Assembly: GCA_015065385.1 (NCBI GenBank)
Contig: SVQK01000097.1
Coordinates: 55,516-119,515, forward strand
Source of the DNA: Oscillospiraceae bacterium
GTDB taxonomy: Bacteria > Bacillota > Clostridia > Oscillospirales > CAG-272
Reading direction: 5' to 3'
DNA: 64,000 nucleotides
The position numbers and the translations under genes are program-made. Positions 53,701 to 63,731 of this stretch are shown piece after piece (position 1 is the stretch's first letter; every line of letters starts with the position of its first letter). Under the pieces are notes generated by a model, which did no database searches, was not told the origin of the DNA, and worked only from the letters and a program-made list of their open reading frames with translations.

Positions 53701-54687
53701 TCAGAGCGTTATTCTCCCCTGCTCGTACATCGTGAGCATGAGATCCGCGGTGGCCTTGACGGAATCGAGGTTGTTGCGGAACGGACGTCCTTCGGCGAGG
53801 CAGCCGTAGAAATCCGAAATACAGGCGGTGTGCCCGGTGCCCCAGTATTTCTTGCCGAGGGTTTCGGGGACCTCGAAAGTCCTGTGCTCCACGGTATTCC
53901 CGGACCGGATCTCCATAGCGTCGGATTCCAGCCGTACCGTCGACCGCTCGAAGTGGAGCTCGATCAGCACGGGCGCGTCCTGCGTGTAGGCCGTAGTCGC
54001 GTAGAACAGCACCGGACGTCCGCCGAGCTTCAGATACGCCTCCACGGTGTCCTCCACCTCGATGGCATCCCGCAGATGATGGTTCGCCATGTGCGTTTCG
54101 ACCGCGTCCGCAGGGCCGAAAAGCTGTACCAGCAGATCGAGCGTGTGAACGGACTGATTGATGAGAACGCCTCCGCCCTCGGTCGCCCACGTTCCGCGCC
54201 ATCCGCTGTCCCGGTAATAGGGAGCCTCGCGCTTCCATGTGACGAACGCCCGCCCGCCGAGCAGGTCTCCGTACGTCCCCTCCGCGATCAACAGCTTTGC
54301 CGCTTCCACGTTGGGATTGTAGCGGTTCTGGAAGCAGATCCCGAGGGGAACCTTCGCCGCGGCCTCCTCGAGCAGTTCCCACTGATCCCGGCTGATGACC
54401 GGCGGCTTTTCGGAGAATACGGCAAGCCCGTGCTCGGCCGCTTTCTTCGCCATGGGCGCGTGGAGGTAGTGCGGCGTACACAGATGGACGGAATCCAGCT
54501 CGTTTTCCGCGTCAAGAAGCGCGTCCATGGAGGGATACGCCCGGCATCCGTACTTGGCTGCCATAGCTTGGGCGCGTTCCGGACGGATATCGGCGCACGC
54601 GGTCAGGATCGTATCCGGCAGGGCTGAAAGAACGGAGGCGTGAACCTGCGCGATGCCCCCGCATCCGATGATTGCAACTCGAAACAT
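53701..54687 (-). CDS. Gfo/Idh/MocA family oxidoreductase
   Basis: FRVAIIGCGGIAQVHASVL...VHLCTPHYLHAPMAKKAAEHGLAVFSEKPP. Confidence 0.9.
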   Translation of the reverse strand: MFRVAIIGCGGIAQVHASVLSALPDTILTACADIRPERAQAMAAKYGCRAYPSMDALLDAENELDSVHLCTPHYLHAPMAKKAAEHGLAVFSEKPPVISRDQWELLEEAAAKVPLGICFQNRYNPNVEAAKLLIAEGTYGDLLGGRAFVTWKREAPYYRDSGWRGTWATEGGGVLINQSVHTLDLLVQLFGPADAVETHMANHHLRDAIEVEDTVEAYLKLGGRPVLFYATTAYTQDAPVLIELHFERSTVRLESDAMEIRSGNTVEHRTFEVPETLGKKYWGTGHTACISDFYGCLAEGRPFRNNLDSVKATADLMLTMYEQGRITL

Positions 54688-54944
54688 AGTCTGACTTCAC
54701 CTTTCGGAACATGAAGGAGTACATGAAAAGAACGGCGTACGGCGCGCCGGCGTTCAAGAGATCCCATACAGATCGGGAGCCTGTATCAGTATAGCAGATT
54801 CCCCCGGAAAAGGCAAGAGCGGGACGAAAAAAAGCGCGTTCTTCTCCCCCAAATCCGTGCAAAAACCCCGGACGCTCTTGAAAGCAGTCCGGGGCATGCG
54901 ATCGATATGGAGTTCAAGGCTCTCAGATTTTCGGGGTTGCGGAT

Positions 54945-55619
54945 TTACGGGGTATCGTCTTCGGGTTCCGCCCTCAGGCAGCGAACCGTGAGTCTCTGCG
55001 ACCCGCTGAACGTGCAGGTGAACAGGGAGAGATCCCACTCGTCGCTGATCAGGTCGCGCCCGGCGTTCGCGTTGATCACTTCGCTTCCCACCACTTTATA
55101 GAGGTAGGACTGACCTTCCACGTCGGTGAACAGCACCTCGTCCCCTTCTCTCAGCCAGTCGATCCGGCCGAGGTGGGAGATGTAGTTGTGTCCGCCGATG
55201 ACGAACCCACCGCTTGTCGGGGTCCCGTGATACCGCCCGGGAGAGATATTGATGGTCCGGTCGGTGCAGGTGGCCATGACGGGCAGTTCGCTCCCGGTCC
55301 GCGGGATCGTGAGAACGCCGATGTATTCTCGTCCGTCCACCAGAACCGTCTTCATTTCCGGCTCGGGAACCAGATTCCGCAGTCTGCGCTGTCCGGGCAG
55401 GGGATACTGGGATACGGGCGCTTCGGTTTCGGCTGGATCCTCTTCCGTTCCGGTTCCGGTCTGCTCAACTTCTTCCGCGCGTACTCTGGCCAGAAGGTCG
55501 GAGGTTGCCGCGGCGGCTTTGTTGTCCGTCCGGATATTTCTGAGGGTCAGCCCGGCCGCGCCGAGGATCAGGATCAGCCCGATCACCGCGACGACGGTCC
55601 CGAGTCTGCGCTTAACCAT
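54945..55619 (-). CDS. Sortase
   Basis: IGVLTIPRTGSELPVM...GGFVIGGHNYISHLGRIDWLREGDEVLF...LFTCTFSGSQRLTVRC (TLxTC-like Cys, Arg). Confidence 0.87.
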   Translation of the reverse strand: MVKRRLGTVVAVIGLILILGAAGLTLRNIRTDNKAAAATSDLLARVRAEEVEQTGTGTEEDPAETEAPVSQYPLPGQRRLRNLVPEPEMKTVLVDGREYIGVLTIPRTGSELPVMATCTDRTINISPGRYHGTPTSGGFVIGGHNYISHLGRIDWLREGDEVLFTDVEGQSYLYKVVGSEVINANAGRDLISDEWDLSLFTCTFSGSQRLTVRCLRAEPEDDTP

Positions 55620-56634
55620 TGCGTTCTCCGCTCTTCCGAAGCGCGAGGCCCACGACCACCAAAATCAGGCCGCCGATTCCGAGGATCGGCACGGGCCACC
55701 ACAGAAAACCGGTCTTCGGGATCGGCTCCTCGGGGATCTCCTCGTCCGGAGGGGCAAGGGGAGTGGGCTCTTCGGGAATGTCCTCTTCCGGAGGGAAATC
55801 CGGAGGCGTGAGCGGCGGGGGCTCATCCGGAGGAATCTCTTCATCCGGCGGAGGTTCATCCGGGGGCGGCTCGTCCGGCGGAGGCTCGTTCGGGACATGT
55901 CTGGTTTCGGGCTCCGTCTCCGGCTCGGTTTCGGGTTCCGTCTCCGGCTCGGTTTCGGGTTCCGTCTCCGGTTCCGTTTCGGGCTCGGTTTCAGGTTCCG
56001 TCTCCGTCTCCGTGTCCGTTTCGGTCTCCTCGGGTTCCTCTTCTCTCGTGTACTTCGGATAGACCGTCACATCGTAGTCCCATTCCCATTCGCCGGTTTC
56101 AGCGTCAGCTTCTCCCGCTCCGGGAACAAGCACGAGCGCGTAGGGCTGGAAATCATAGGTGACGTTGTCGTCATCGTTCCAGTCGTAGAAACGGAGCAGG
56201 TACAGGCCGGTCGGAACTTCTCCGAACGAAACGGTCCCGTTCGTCACATAGGAAGACAGGGCGGAGGTCAGAAGCGCGTTGTCCTGCCGCAGGACCTGCC
56301 ATGCCTCTCTGGCAATCGTGTCCCACGCGCGGGCGATATCGGCCTCGGTCCAGCCTTCTTGGGCGACCACTTCGAACTTGATGTCCGCAAGGGCGTCGAT
56401 GGGTTTATAGTTCACATGCTCCGCGTAGCCGGACACATCCGCGATCTTCCACGCGTATGCGGCTACCCCGTCTTCGTTCCTCACCGCTCCGGAAGGATCT
56501 CCGGCGCGGAACACCACGGTAAGCGTTCCCGTCTGTGGGCCTTCCTCCAGCCGTCCTTCGCCGAACACGGGAACGACGGTCAGACAGAGGATGAGCACGA
56601 AGATCAACGGAAGAAATCTCTTCTTGTTCATCAA
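55612..56634 (-). CDS. Sortase-anchored surface protein with IPKTG signal and ET/EP-rich stalk
   Basis: C-terminal EEPIPKTGFLWWPVPILGIGGLILVVVGLALRKSGERNG; (TEPE)n and (DEPPP)n repeats; overlaps sortase start by 8 nt. Confidence 0.85.
   Translation of the reverse strand: MMNKKRFLPLIFVLILCLTVVPVFGEGRLEEGPQTGTLTVVFRAGDPSGAVRNEDGVAAYAWKIADVSGYAEHVNYKPIDALADIKFEVVAQEGWTEADIARAWDTIAREAWQVLRQDNALLTSALSSYVTNGTVSFGEVPTGLYLLRFYDWNDDDNVTYDFQPYALVLVPGAGEADAETGEWEWDYDVTVYPKYTREEEPEETETDTETETEPETEPETEPETEPETEPETEPETEPETEPETRHVPNEPPPDEPPPDEPPPDEEIPPDEPPPLTPPDFPPEEDIPEEPTPLAPPDEEIPEEPIPKTGFLWWPVPILGIGGLILVVVGLALRKSGERNG
55905..56035 (-). repeat. Short tandem repeat encoding (ETEP)n stalk
   Basis: Repeated GGTTCCGTCTCCGGCTCGGTTTCG-type units. 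Confidence 0.7.
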
Positions 56635-56792
56635 TCAACCACTCTTTTCAATCGCAAAAATAACAACAGGGATACAGGGACACGGTAATGATACCACATT
56701 CGGCGCCCGTTGTCAACCCATTTTTCCGAACTTCGCGGAACCGTTGACGCAGATTTGCGGCCTTTCGTGCGTCTTTTTCCCGGATTTTCCGG

Positions 56793-57428
56793 TCAGATCT
56801 CGGTGTACCCGGCGGTCGTGATGAATCCGTCGAGCTTGCGTCCGCTCTTGCAGAAGGGGCATTCGTCGCTCCGGTAGCTGTTGTAGGCCGAAAGGTCCGC
56901 GCTTGTGAAAATGCTGTGGACGGGGACGCCTCCGCTCTCGCCGACAGCCGAGAAGATCGCGCCGATCCCCGTGAGCGTTCCCCCGTAGTAGCGGATGCAC
57001 TCCGCGGCGCGGGCGAGGCTCCGTCCGGTGGAGACGGTGGAGAGGAGGAGCAGGACGTTCTTCCCCGTCACATAGGGCTGCATGTCGCTGGAAAAGGTCA
57101 GCTGGTTGTTGGAGTTGACCTGAGGCGTGACCACATGGATATCCGCTCCGCTGTTCAGGTTCCGCCCGGGAGAGGACAGGGTCCTCGCCACGAACGCGCC
57201 GATGATCTGGGTGTATTCAAGGCTGATGACGGTATCCACGGGCGTGTAGCGGAAATGGCCCGCCAGCTCGTCCGCGGCCTCCGACGCCATGGCGCAGTCC
57301 GTCCGCACCTCGGTCATGCTGAAATAGTTGTCCACATGGGCGTGGCTGGTGGCGTAGTGGCCGGGATAGATGGCCAGACGGATCTTTCGGTTCCCCTTCG
57401 CCGCAACCGTTACGCAGTTCATCAACAT
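56793..57428 (-). CDS. Phosphoribosyltransferase-like (orotate PRTase-related) protein
   Basis: [28 protein letters not shown] resembles the PRPP loop; C-terminal [13 protein letters not shown]. Confidence 0.6.
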   Translation of the reverse strand: MLMNCVTVAAKGNRKIRLAIYPGHYATSHAHVDNYFSMTEVRTDCAMASEAADELAGHFRYTPVDTVISLEYTQIIGAFVARTLSSPGRNLNSGADIHVVTPQVNSNNQLTFSSDMQPYVTGKNVLLLLSTVSTGRSLARAAECIRYYGGTLTGIGAIFSAVGESGGVPVHSIFTSADLSAYNSYRSDECPFCKSGRKLDGFITTAGYTEI

Positions 57429-57562
57429 GGATGTTTCCTCCCTTGGCAGTCCGTTTTGTCCGGGTATTCCGGCATGTATCTGAATTATTATACCACAGAT
57501 CCTTCCCGAGTACAAGCACTGGAGCGGGATTTTCCCGATCTTTTTCACTTCCGGGTTCCTTC

Positions 57563-57591
57563 TTGACAAAGCCCGCGGAATCGGGTATAAT
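57563..57591 (+). promoter_or_regulatory. Promoter for rubrerythrin
   Basis: TTGACA-17 bp-TATAAT. Confidence 0.8.
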
Positions 57592-57625
57592 GAGAACATC
57601 CAATTTCTGTACAAAGGAGTCAGTT

Positions 57626-58288
57626 ATGAAGAAATTCAAATGCATCCTCTGCGGCGAGATCTTTGAGGCGGAGTCCCTCGAGGACGCGGTATGTCCCCTC
57701 TGCGGCGCGACCGGAGACGACCTCGAAGAGATCGTTGAGGCCGAAAAGCCGTCCAACCCCTATGCCGGGACCCGGACGGAAAAGAACCTCGAGGCCGCGT
57801 TCGCCGGCGAATCCCAGGCGCGGAACAAGTACACCTATTTCGCGTCCCAGGCGAAGAAGGAAGGGTTCGAGCAGATCTCCGCGCTGTTTCTCAAGACGGC
57901 GGACAACGAGAAGGAGCACGCCAAGCTGTGGTTCAAGGAACTGAACGGCATCGGCTCGACGGCGGAAAACCTCGCGGCCGCCGCGGACGGCGAAAACTAC
58001 GAGTGGACCGACATGTACGAGGAATTCGCCAAGGTCGCCGAGGAAGAGGGATTCCCGGAACTGGCGGCGAAATTCCGCGGCGTCGCGGCCATCGAAAAGC
58101 ACCACGAGGAACGCTACCGCGCCCTGCTCAGGAACGTCGAGGCGCAGGCAGTCTTCGAGAAGAGCTCCGTCAAGGTTTGGGAATGCCGGAACTGCGGCCA
58201 CATCGTCGTCGGCACGAAGGCCCCCGAGGTCTGCCCGGTCTGCGCCCATCCCCAGAGCTATTTCGAAATCAACGCGGAAAACTATTGA
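57626..58288 (+). CDS. Rubrerythrin with rubredoxin-like domains at both ends
   Basis: [23 protein letters not shown]; ferritin-like [14 protein letters not shown]...[29 protein letters not shown]. Confidence 0.92.
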   Translation: MKKFKCILCGEIFEAESLEDAVCPLCGATGDDLEEIVEAEKPSNPYAGTRTEKNLEAAFAGESQARNKYTYFASQAKKEGFEQISALFLKTADNEKEHAKLWFKELNGIGSTAENLAAAADGENYEWTDMYEEFAKVAEEEGFPELAAKFRGVAAIEKHHEERYRALLRNVEAQAVFEKSSVKVWECRNCGHIVVGTKAPEVCPVCAHPQSYFEINAENY

Positions 58289-58311
58289 TCCGCGCGGCAA
58301 AGGAAAAAACG

Positions 58312-58356
58312 CTCCGCGTCTTCTCTCTTCACCGGAGGGAGGACGCGGAGTTCTTT
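58312..58356. terminator. Bidirectional terminator
   Basis: CTCCGCGTC...GACGCGGAG between convergent genes. Confidence 0.6.
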
Positions 58357-58359
58357 GCT

Positions 58360-59664
58360 TCACGCGCCGATGATCCGCAGATTCTCATCGATCACGACCT
58401 GATCCGCGCGGTTGACCAGCGGATGCGCGCCGTTGTAGAGGAAGCAGCCGACTTCGTACCCGCCGCGCACGATCTGATCCTCCGTCGGAAGATACGCCTC
58501 GTAGCCGTTCGTGTTCGAAAGGCAGAGGACATAGCGGAACGGCGCGTAGGCGCGCAGGCGGAGGGAGGTCTCGGCGAAGATCTCGAACGGGAACGGCACA
58601 AAGAGCACGTCCCCGAGCGAAACCGCCGTCTGGGGGTAGGAAAAGTCGCTCCACGCCGGGCATCCCGCCTCGTATTCGTCCATCACCGCCCGGTAGTGGG
58701 CGTATTCGAGCCGCTGAATGTTGATGAGGGCGCCGGGATCGGCATAGGACGCGAGTTTGGCTTCCGCCTCTTCCCGGGGCGGCAGGGGCTTCCGCGGGAT
58801 CCGGACTTCCCCTTCATACACGGTCAGGTTTCCCGGAACAAACGGGCCGACCGCGCGGTACGCCCGGAGCGCATCGGACGCCGCGACTCCCCCGAGCTCC
58901 TCCACATGGCGGATATCCCCGACCGTCCGGCCGTTGGTCAGCCGCGGGCCCACGTCTCCCTGCGCGCCGTTCCAATACGCGGTCAGAACGCCGGTCTCCG
59001 CTTCGAGCCGGTCGGTCATGATCCCGGACCAGTCCCGGGTGATCTCGTGATTCCGGCCCGCCGCGGTTCCATGACAGCCGTAGTGGATCAGGTTGAGGAT
59101 CCCCCGCTTCGTCTGCGCGTTCCGGATCGAGACACAGGTCATCGTCGGATCATAGCAGCCCCACGGGTTCTGGCCGAGATCCACGGAGCCGTCCCGGTTC
59201 TGCTGGCGGCGGTTGATCCCGACCTGCGACGCGGCGCATCCGACCCCGATCTCAGCGGGCGCGAGTCCTTCGACGGCGCGTCGGGAGGCCCTCTCCATCG
59301 CGGGGAACAGGATCCCTTCGGCGTAGGGACGGTCCACATCCCCCCATCCCTCCATGCCGGACACGTTCGGAGCGGAATGGGTGTGGGTGGCTGAGACGAT
59401 CACCCGTCCGACGGGCAGGTCCATAGCCCGCGCGATCCTCTCCCGGATCTCCGTGCAGAGCGCGGTCCCGAAATCCCCCAGCGTCACGGTCAGAAGAACA
59501 GCGGTTTCCCCGCCCTGCCGGAACGCCGCCGCCGTCGCAGACAGAGGATCGTGGACGGATTCGCTCACTGTGTCGGGGGTGTAGCCGTAGAGCAGCGTTC
59601 CGACCTCCGGCGTGATGTCCTCCCGCGCCGCGCCCGCCTCAAACACAAACTCGTTCTTTTCCAT
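58360..59664 (-). CDS. Neutral/alkaline ceramidase N-terminal-like protein
   Basis: AGAAREDITPEVGTLLYGY...VIVSATHTHSAPN...NLIHYGCHGTAAGRNHEITRDWSG...AYWNGAQGDVGP. Confidence 0.75.
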   Translation of the reverse strand: MEKNEFVFEAGAAREDITPEVGTLLYGYTPDTVSESVHDPLSATAAAFRQGGETAVLLTVTLGDFGTALCTEIRERIARAMDLPVGRVIVSATHTHSAPNVSGMEGWGDVDRPYAEGILFPAMERASRRAVEGLAPAEIGVGCAASQVGINRRQQNRDGSVDLGQNPWGCYDPTMTCVSIRNAQTKRGILNLIHYGCHGTAAGRNHEITRDWSGIMTDRLEAETGVLTAYWNGAQGDVGPRLTNGRTVGDIRHVEELGGVAASDALRAYRAVGPFVPGNLTVYEGEVRIPRKPLPPREEAEAKLASYADPGALINIQRLEYAHYRAVMDEYEAGCPAWSDFSYPQTAVSLGDVLFVPFPFEIFAETSLRLRAYAPFRYVLCLSNTNGYEAYLPTEDQIVRGGYEVGCFLYNGAHPLVNRADQVVIDENLRIIGA

Positions 59665-59888
59665 GGTGAAGCCTCCGTATCGATAAGAGAGATTGCATCC
59701 TGTATTATAGCAGAAAAAACCGGTTTTGTAAACCGGTCGGAAAATCGCGTCTTTCCCGATTGACAGAGAGCGGCGGATTTGATATAATGTTCAAGAGAAA
59801 ACGGACCGGGCGGGTGTTTTTTGGGCAATCCGCCGTTTCCGGTCCGCCCCGCGCTCAGCACGGGAAGACATACGGAGGAGAACAAAAC

Positions 59889-61037
59889 ATGAAAAAGAAG
59901 CTGCTTTACGGACAGGTCGGCGGTTCCCTCGGCGCGTTCATCGGAGGCGTTCACCGGGTCGGGGCCTCGTTCGACGGCTATGCCCGCCTCGCCGCCGGCT
60001 GTTTCAGCCGCGATCCGGAGGCAAACCGGGAGACCGGGGAATTCTACGAGCTCGCTCCCGACCGGATCTATCCGGATTTCCGGACGATGGCCGAGGCGGA
60101 GGGCAGGCGGGAGGACGGGATCGACTTCGCCGTCATCACCACGCCGAACAACGCCCACTACGAGGCTGCCCGCGCGTTCCTCGAGAACGGGATCCATGTG
60201 CTCTGCGAAAAACCGCTCTGCTTCGAAGTGAAGGAGGCGGAGGAGCTGAAACGGATCGCCTGTGAAAAGGGCCTGCTCTTCTGCGTCAACTACTCCTATT
60301 CCGGAAACGTCCTTGCGAAGGAAGCCCGGTCCCTGATCCGCTCCGGCGTCATCGGGGAGATCATCAACGTCAACGCCGAATACCTTCAGGAATATCTGGT
60401 GGACGACGTCGGCGCGGGGGACGAAGCCATGGTGAAGCTCTCCTCATGGCGCAAGGATCCCGCCGTGGCCGGCATCTCGAACTGCGTGGGCGACATCGGC
60501 TCCCACATCGAGCACACCGTCGCCTACATGACCGGGCTGAAACTGAAGCGGGTCGCGGCGCTGACGGACACCTTCGGACAGCCGCTCGATCTGAACGCGA
60601 ACATCCTCGTGGAGTTCGAAAACGGAGCCCACGGGGTCTACAGCTGCTCGCAGGTCTGCGTCGGCCACATGAACGGGCTGACCGTCCGGATCTTCGGAAC
60701 GCTCGGCGCGATCGAGTGGGTGCAGGAGAATCCCAATGTGCTCTACGTCACCCTGAAAGGACAGCCCACGCAGATCTACAACCGCGGCATGGGATACATC
60801 AGCCCGGAGGCCGCCGCGTTCAGCAGACTCCCCTCCGGCCATCCGGAAGGCCTGTTCGTCGCGTTTGCCAACATCTATAAAGCCTTCGTCTCCGCCGTCC
60901 TGAAAACGGAGAACGGAGAGCCGCTCGGCCCCGAAGATCTGGACTTCCCGGATCTTGACGCGGGGATCGCCGGCGTCCGCTTCATCCACGCCTGCGTCGA
61001 GAGCGGAAAGAACGACGCGAAATGGGTGAACGTATAA
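59889..61037 (+). CDS. Gfo/Idh/MocA family oxidoreductase
   Basis: DFAVITTPNNAHYEAARAFLENGIHVLCEKPLCFEV. Confidence 0.9.
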   Translation: MKKKLLYGQVGGSLGAFIGGVHRVGASFDGYARLAAGCFSRDPEANRETGEFYELAPDRIYPDFRTMAEAEGRREDGIDFAVITTPNNAHYEAARAFLENGIHVLCEKPLCFEVKEAEELKRIACEKGLLFCVNYSYSGNVLAKEARSLIRSGVIGEIINVNAEYLQEYLVDDVGAGDEAMVKLSSWRKDPAVAGISNCVGDIGSHIEHTVAYMTGLKLKRVAALTDTFGQPLDLNANILVEFENGAHGVYSCSQVCVGHMNGLTVRIFGTLGAIEWVQENPNVLYVTLKGQPTQIYNRGMGYISPEAAAFSRLPSGHPEGLFVAFANIYKAFVSAVLKTENGEPLGPEDLDFPDLDAGIAGVRFIHACVESGKNDAKWVNV

Positions 61038-61044
61038 GCGCATA

Positions 61045-61106
61045 AAAACGCCCCGGCATGGAACGCGCATAAACAGGCCGTACCGTACCGGGGTGCGTTT
61101 CGTTTT
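61045..61106. terminator. Hairpin between convergent genes
   Basis: AAACGCCCCGG...CCGGGGTGCGTTT. Confidence 0.5.
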
Positions 61107-61136
61107 ATGACTTATGACAATGCGCCGGGGACAGGC

Positions 61137-61988
61137 TTACCGTCCGAGTCTTCCGGCCAGCTCCCGGACATAGGAGGCGTCCGCGCCGCAGCAGCCGCCG
61201 ACATAGTCCACAAAGTCGAGGGCGGGCATGACGTCGTCGGCGAAGACCTTCGCGCTGTAGGCCGTGGCCGTGCTGCCGTCGGGAGCGAGGATCGGCTTTC
61301 CGGCGTTCGGCTTGAAGATCAGCGGCAGACTCGTCTTCCCGACAAATTCCCGGATCACCGGAACGGCGAGATCCGGGCCGAGAGAGCAGTTCATCCCGAT
61401 GGCGTCGATCCCGACGGGCTCCAGCTCTTCGATCATGTCCTCCACGGAGTTGCCCATCATGGTCTTGCCGCGCTTCTCGAAGGTGAGGCAGCAGAACACC
61501 GGCACGCCGAATTTCTTCGCTTCGACCGCGGCGACCCGGAGCATGGTCAGATCCATGAAGGTCTGGAGCAGGATCAGATCCGGCCCTTCCTTCATCCCGG
61601 CCTCGAGCATTTCATAGTAGATCTCCCCCGCCTCTTCCTCGGTCATGTCGCCGTAAGGCTCGAGCATGGCGGTCAGAGGGCCGGCCGACAGCGCGATCCT
61701 TCTGCCGCTGCCCCTCAGCGTCTTTTTGGCGATGCGCACTCCCGCCGAAACCACCTCGGGAGCGGTGTAGGGGGAGGAGCGTTTGACTGCGGGTCCGTTC
61801 GCGCCGAAGGTGTTCGCAAGGATGATCTCCGCGCCCGCGTCCGCATAATCCGCCGTCAGTTCCGCGACAAGCTCCGGATGTTCGAGGTTGTAGCGCCATA
61901 CGGGATCCTTTTTCACCCCGTTCGCCTCCGCCTTGGCCCAGAGTGAGGTGCCGACCGCGCCGTCCATCAGAGTGATGCCTTGTTTCAT
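61137..61988 (-). CDS. Homocysteine S-methyltransferase family protein
   Basis: LMDGAVGTSLWAK...ILANTFGAN...GMNCSLGP...YVGGCCGADASYVREL (Cys zinc ligands). Confidence 0.9.
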   Translation of the reverse strand: MKQGITLMDGAVGTSLWAKAEANGVKKDPVWRYNLEHPELVAELTADYADAGAEIILANTFGANGPAVKRSSPYTAPEVVSAGVRIAKKTLRGSGRRIALSAGPLTAMLEPYGDMTEEEAGEIYYEMLEAGMKEGPDLILLQTFMDLTMLRVAAVEAKKFGVPVFCCLTFEKRGKTMMGNSVEDMIEELEPVGIDAIGMNCSLGPDLAVPVIREFVGKTSLPLIFKPNAGKPILAPDGSTATAYSAKVFADDVMPALDFVDYVGGCCGADASYVRELAGRLGR

Positions 61989-62168
61989 GGGAGTACCTCC
62001 GTGTTTTCGAGTTTTCCGGCCTCATTGTAGCATATTTTCCCCAGGATTACAAGGGCATCTTTACGAAAAGGAATGATGTGATTTAACGCATCGCGGGATA
62101 AAAGATCACATCCCTTTCACAATTTGGGCGTATGATGAAGCCATGCGCAAATCATGGAGGTACGATAA

Positions 62169-63671
62169 ATGAAGCAAAAACAATGGGCCGCCCTGTTCTG
62201 CGCCGCGGTTCTCGGGGGATTCCTCGCCGTTTCCGCGTCAGCGGGCGATCTGTTCCTCTCGGAGGTGACGGCGGACCGGGCCGAGAAGACGCCCGCGATC
62301 GACGGCGTGTTCGATCCGGAGGAGGGCTGGGGCGATCCCGTCGTCCGCCTCGATTCCGCGAACATGAAGGACTTCGCCGAGACAGATCCCGGTTTCGAGG
62401 CCCTTCTGGACGACCCGGCGATGATGATCACCGCGCTCGACGTCTATATGAAGTGGGACGACGCGTGCTTCTACTACTGCGCCAACGTGACGGACCCGGA
62501 GCACTTCAATCCCGAAACGGACGCGGCGATCTGGCGGGGCGACTCCCTGATCTTCCATGTAGTGTCCCATCCGAACGACGACAGCCGCGCGCGCATCCTC
62601 TTCGGTCTGAACAACAGCGGGGAGACATGGGTCTTTCAGGAGACCGCGGAGGACGGAACGCTCGATGTCTCCACCGTGAACGACTGGAAAATCACCCGGG
62701 ACGAGGAGACGAAGATCACCACCTGCGAGGCCGTCTTCAAATGGGAGGACATCATCCCCTCCGAAAGGCTCCGCACGGGCGAGTCCTTCTATCTGCGCGA
62801 TCTCTTCCTTCTGGCAAACGCGGCGCACCCGGAACCCGCTGCCGCCGTCGTTCCCGCGGGATACACGGACGGGACCCGGAACTACTATAAAATCACGCTG
62901 ACGGGGGGCGAGCCGTTCGTCAACTGGACGTCCTCCGAGACCGCGTCTTCCTTCGACGAACCCGTATGGCTCGACGCCGCCGAGGCCGTGGAATTCGAGG
63001 ACAGCTACACGGCGGACGAGACCAACTGCCTCATGAACGACGGTTCCTACTATGTGTTCCTCAAAAACCTCGGCAAGGGGGACTACTCCGTACCGTTCGA
63101 GGTCAAAGAGGACGGAACCTACGACATCGGAATCCGTCTGATGGCGTGGCAGAAATCCATCCCGCGGGCGACCAACGTCAAAGTGGACGACGCCGACTGG
63201 ATCCGCCTCGAATACGACTACGAAGACGGGGACAAGGAGCGCGCGCAGTTCGTCACCGGCCTCCGAATCGATCTGACCGCGGGGACGCACACGCTGACGC
63301 TCGGACTGCCGAAAGGCCACGACGACACGACGCTGAAAACGCTGTACTTCGACTCCTTCTTCTATCTGCTCTCGGACAGGGCGGCGGAAATCGAAGCGAA
63401 TCCCCCCGCCCCGGAACCGGAGCCCGCGCCCGAGCCGGAACCGGATCCTGAACCCGAACCGGAACCGATCCCCGAGCCCGAGCCCGAAACTGAACCGGAA
63501 ACGGAGCCCGCCCCCGCGGCACAGGAGCCCAAACCGCTGGCGGCTCCCGCGCAGTACGAAGAAGAGCCGGAGAGGCAGTTCGGTCTTTCCGGATGCGGAT
63601 CCTTCCTCGGCGGAGGATGCGTCGTCCTGCTCTCCGTCCTCGGCTGTGCGTGGATCGCAAAGAGAAAGTAA
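62169..63671 (+). CDS. Secreted surface protein with CBM9-like domain, EP-rich linker and Cys-containing C-terminal TM anchor
   Basis: Signal peptide; TPAIDGVFDPEEGWGDPVVRL; (EP)n; C-terminal GLSGCGSFLGGGCVVLLSVLGCAWIAKRK. Confidence 0.65.
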   Translation: MKQKQWAALFCAAVLGGFLAVSASAGDLFLSEVTADRAEKTPAIDGVFDPEEGWGDPVVRLDSANMKDFAETDPGFEALLDDPAMMITALDVYMKWDDACFYYCANVTDPEHFNPETDAAIWRGDSLIFHVVSHPNDDSRARILFGLNNSGETWVFQETAEDGTLDVSTVNDWKITRDEETKITTCEAVFKWEDIIPSERLRTGESFYLRDLFLLANAAHPEPAAAVVPAGYTDGTRNYYKITLTGGEPFVNWTSSETASSFDEPVWLDAAEAVEFEDSYTADETNCLMNDGSYYVFLKNLGKGDYSVPFEVKEDGTYDIGIRLMAWQKSIPRATNVKVDDADWIRLEYDYEDGDKERAQFVTGLRIDLTAGTHTLTLGLPKGHDDTTLKTLYFDSFFYLLSDRAAEIEANPPAPEPEPAPEPEPDPEPEPEPIPEPEPETEPETEPAPAAQEPKPLAAPAQYEEEPERQFGLSGCGSFLGGGCVVLLSVLGCAWIAKRK

Positions 63672-63731
63672 AATCAAATCATCCCTCTCCGGGATAAAAA
63701 CCGGGGAGGGAATTTCGTATGAACGGGACTT

